This document shows positions 41,762 through 42,151 of a DNA stretch of 42,151 bases, one piece after another. Where the stretch lies: positions 1-42,151 of the forward strand of contig JAEEMP010000129.1 of the NCBI GenBank assembly GCA_016283275.1, written 5' to 3'. Numbering within the stretch: position 1 is the first letter of the stretch; each line of letters starts with the position of its first letter. The stretch comes from Lachnospiraceae bacterium (GTDB lineage Bacteria; Bacillota; Clostridia; Lachnospirales; Lachnospiraceae). A program made the translations under genes and the position numbers. The notes beneath the pieces were generated by a model that saw nothing but the letters and a program-made list of their open reading frames with translations, was not told the DNA's origin and did not search any database.

Positions 41762-42127
41762 TTATCCCCCCTTTCTGTACCCGTCTATCATTTTCTTTAT
41801 CTCCTCCGCTTCCTCGGAAGTAATATCCTTTCCCGACATAAATGCCGCTATAAATGCGGGAAGCGAGCCGTTATACGAGTCGTCGATTATCTGCTTGCTC
41901 TTTGCGGAATAAAAAGCCTCTCGGGATACCAATGACGATACGACTCCGTCTTCGTTCTTAAGAAGACCTTTTTCGCAAAGCTTTCTCAATACCGTATAGG
42001 TCGTAGGTTTTTTCCATCCGAGTTCTTTTTCGCATATCTTTACAAGGTCGCCCGAGCCTATGGGTTCGTGCTCCCATACAATATCCGCAAAACGTTCCTG
42101 AACCGCACCGAGTTCAATGTCGTACAT
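41762..42127 (-). CDS. BlaI/MecI/CopY family transcriptional repressor
   Basis: The 121-aa winged-helix repressor has the family pattern: LGAVQERFADIVWEH at the start, then the DNA-recognition segment KKPTTYTVLRKLCEKGLL and a C-terminal dimerisation helix with EAEEIKKMIDGY. In the classical system the partner BlaR1 protease inactivates the repressor when a ligand is sensed. AAGGAGG stands six bases before the ATG. It is the first gene of the blaI-blaR1-nucleotidase operon; its operator and promoter lie beyond the window. Confidence 0.92.
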   Translation of the reverse strand: MYDIELGAVQERFADIVWEHEPIGSGDLVKICEKELGWKKPTTYTVLRKLCEKGLLKNEDGVVSSLVSREAFYSAKSKQIIDDSYNGSLPAFIAAFMSGKDITSEEAEEIKKMIDGYRKGG

Positions 42128-42151
42128 CTTTTTCCTCCTTTGGTTTATCCT

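Overview
The window is a gene-dense, mid-GC stretch of a Gram-positive chromosome, almost certainly from a gut or rumen Lachnospiraceae-type member of the Clostridia. The basis is the combination of a serine acetyltransferase / Mini-III / RlmB / SigH cluster, strong AGGAGG-type ribosome binding sites, an infC-rpmI-rplT operon with a leader attenuator, plant-polysaccharide enzymes (GH10, GH36, GH2, GPH symporter), and a DUF5716/DUF5717-type gene set that I associate with Lachnospiraceae. No rRNA, tRNA, CRISPR array or intact mobile element was seen. Nearly all genes are on the minus strand; only three small or mid-size genes are on the plus strand.

Layout, left to right. 1-228: non-coding, with strong local hairpins. 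229-2868: nitroreductase and a GH10 xylanase with no signal peptide. 3045-3821: plus-strand zinc-ribbon membrane protein. 3896-7928: a tightly overlapping operon read right to left as cysE, mrnC, rlmB, sigH, a 95-aa coiled-coil gene and a PlsC-like acyltransferase. 8026-16528: a TetR-controlled sugar operon (tetR, GH2, a GT-B-like protein, GH36 alpha-galactosidase, GPH symporter) with a clear promoter and a 36-bp inverted repeat as probable operator. 16572-17978: a PepD-type dipeptidase. 18038-19366: the infC-rpmI-rplT operon, with an ATT start codon for infC and an attenuator leader. 19375-20328: a SEC-C protein and a small membrane protein.

20329-27923 is the most interesting block. It is a minus-strand operon of a 1201-aa beta-sandwich/helical-repeat scaffold (DUF5717-like), a 425-aa actin/Hsp70-fold protein (DUF5716-like), a TPR-like protein, a two-TM coiled-coil membrane protein and a HAD phosphatase. 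To my knowledge the function of this set is not established, and it is my candidate for an undescribed system. It lies directly downstream of htpG.

28021-36301: htpG, with a CIRCE element and a consensus promoter; an overlapping operon of thyA, a degenerate dihydrofolate reductase, a PHP phosphoesterase and a PrsA-type foldase lipoprotein; a beta-CASP metallo-hydrolase; and the azlC-azlD pair. 36367-42127: an AMP-forming acyl-CoA synthetase, a NudC-type Nudix hydrolase (plus strand), a 5'-nucleotidase-like HAD protein, and a BlaI/BlaR1-type regulator-metalloprotease pair at the right edge. No gap between genes exceeds 300 bases.
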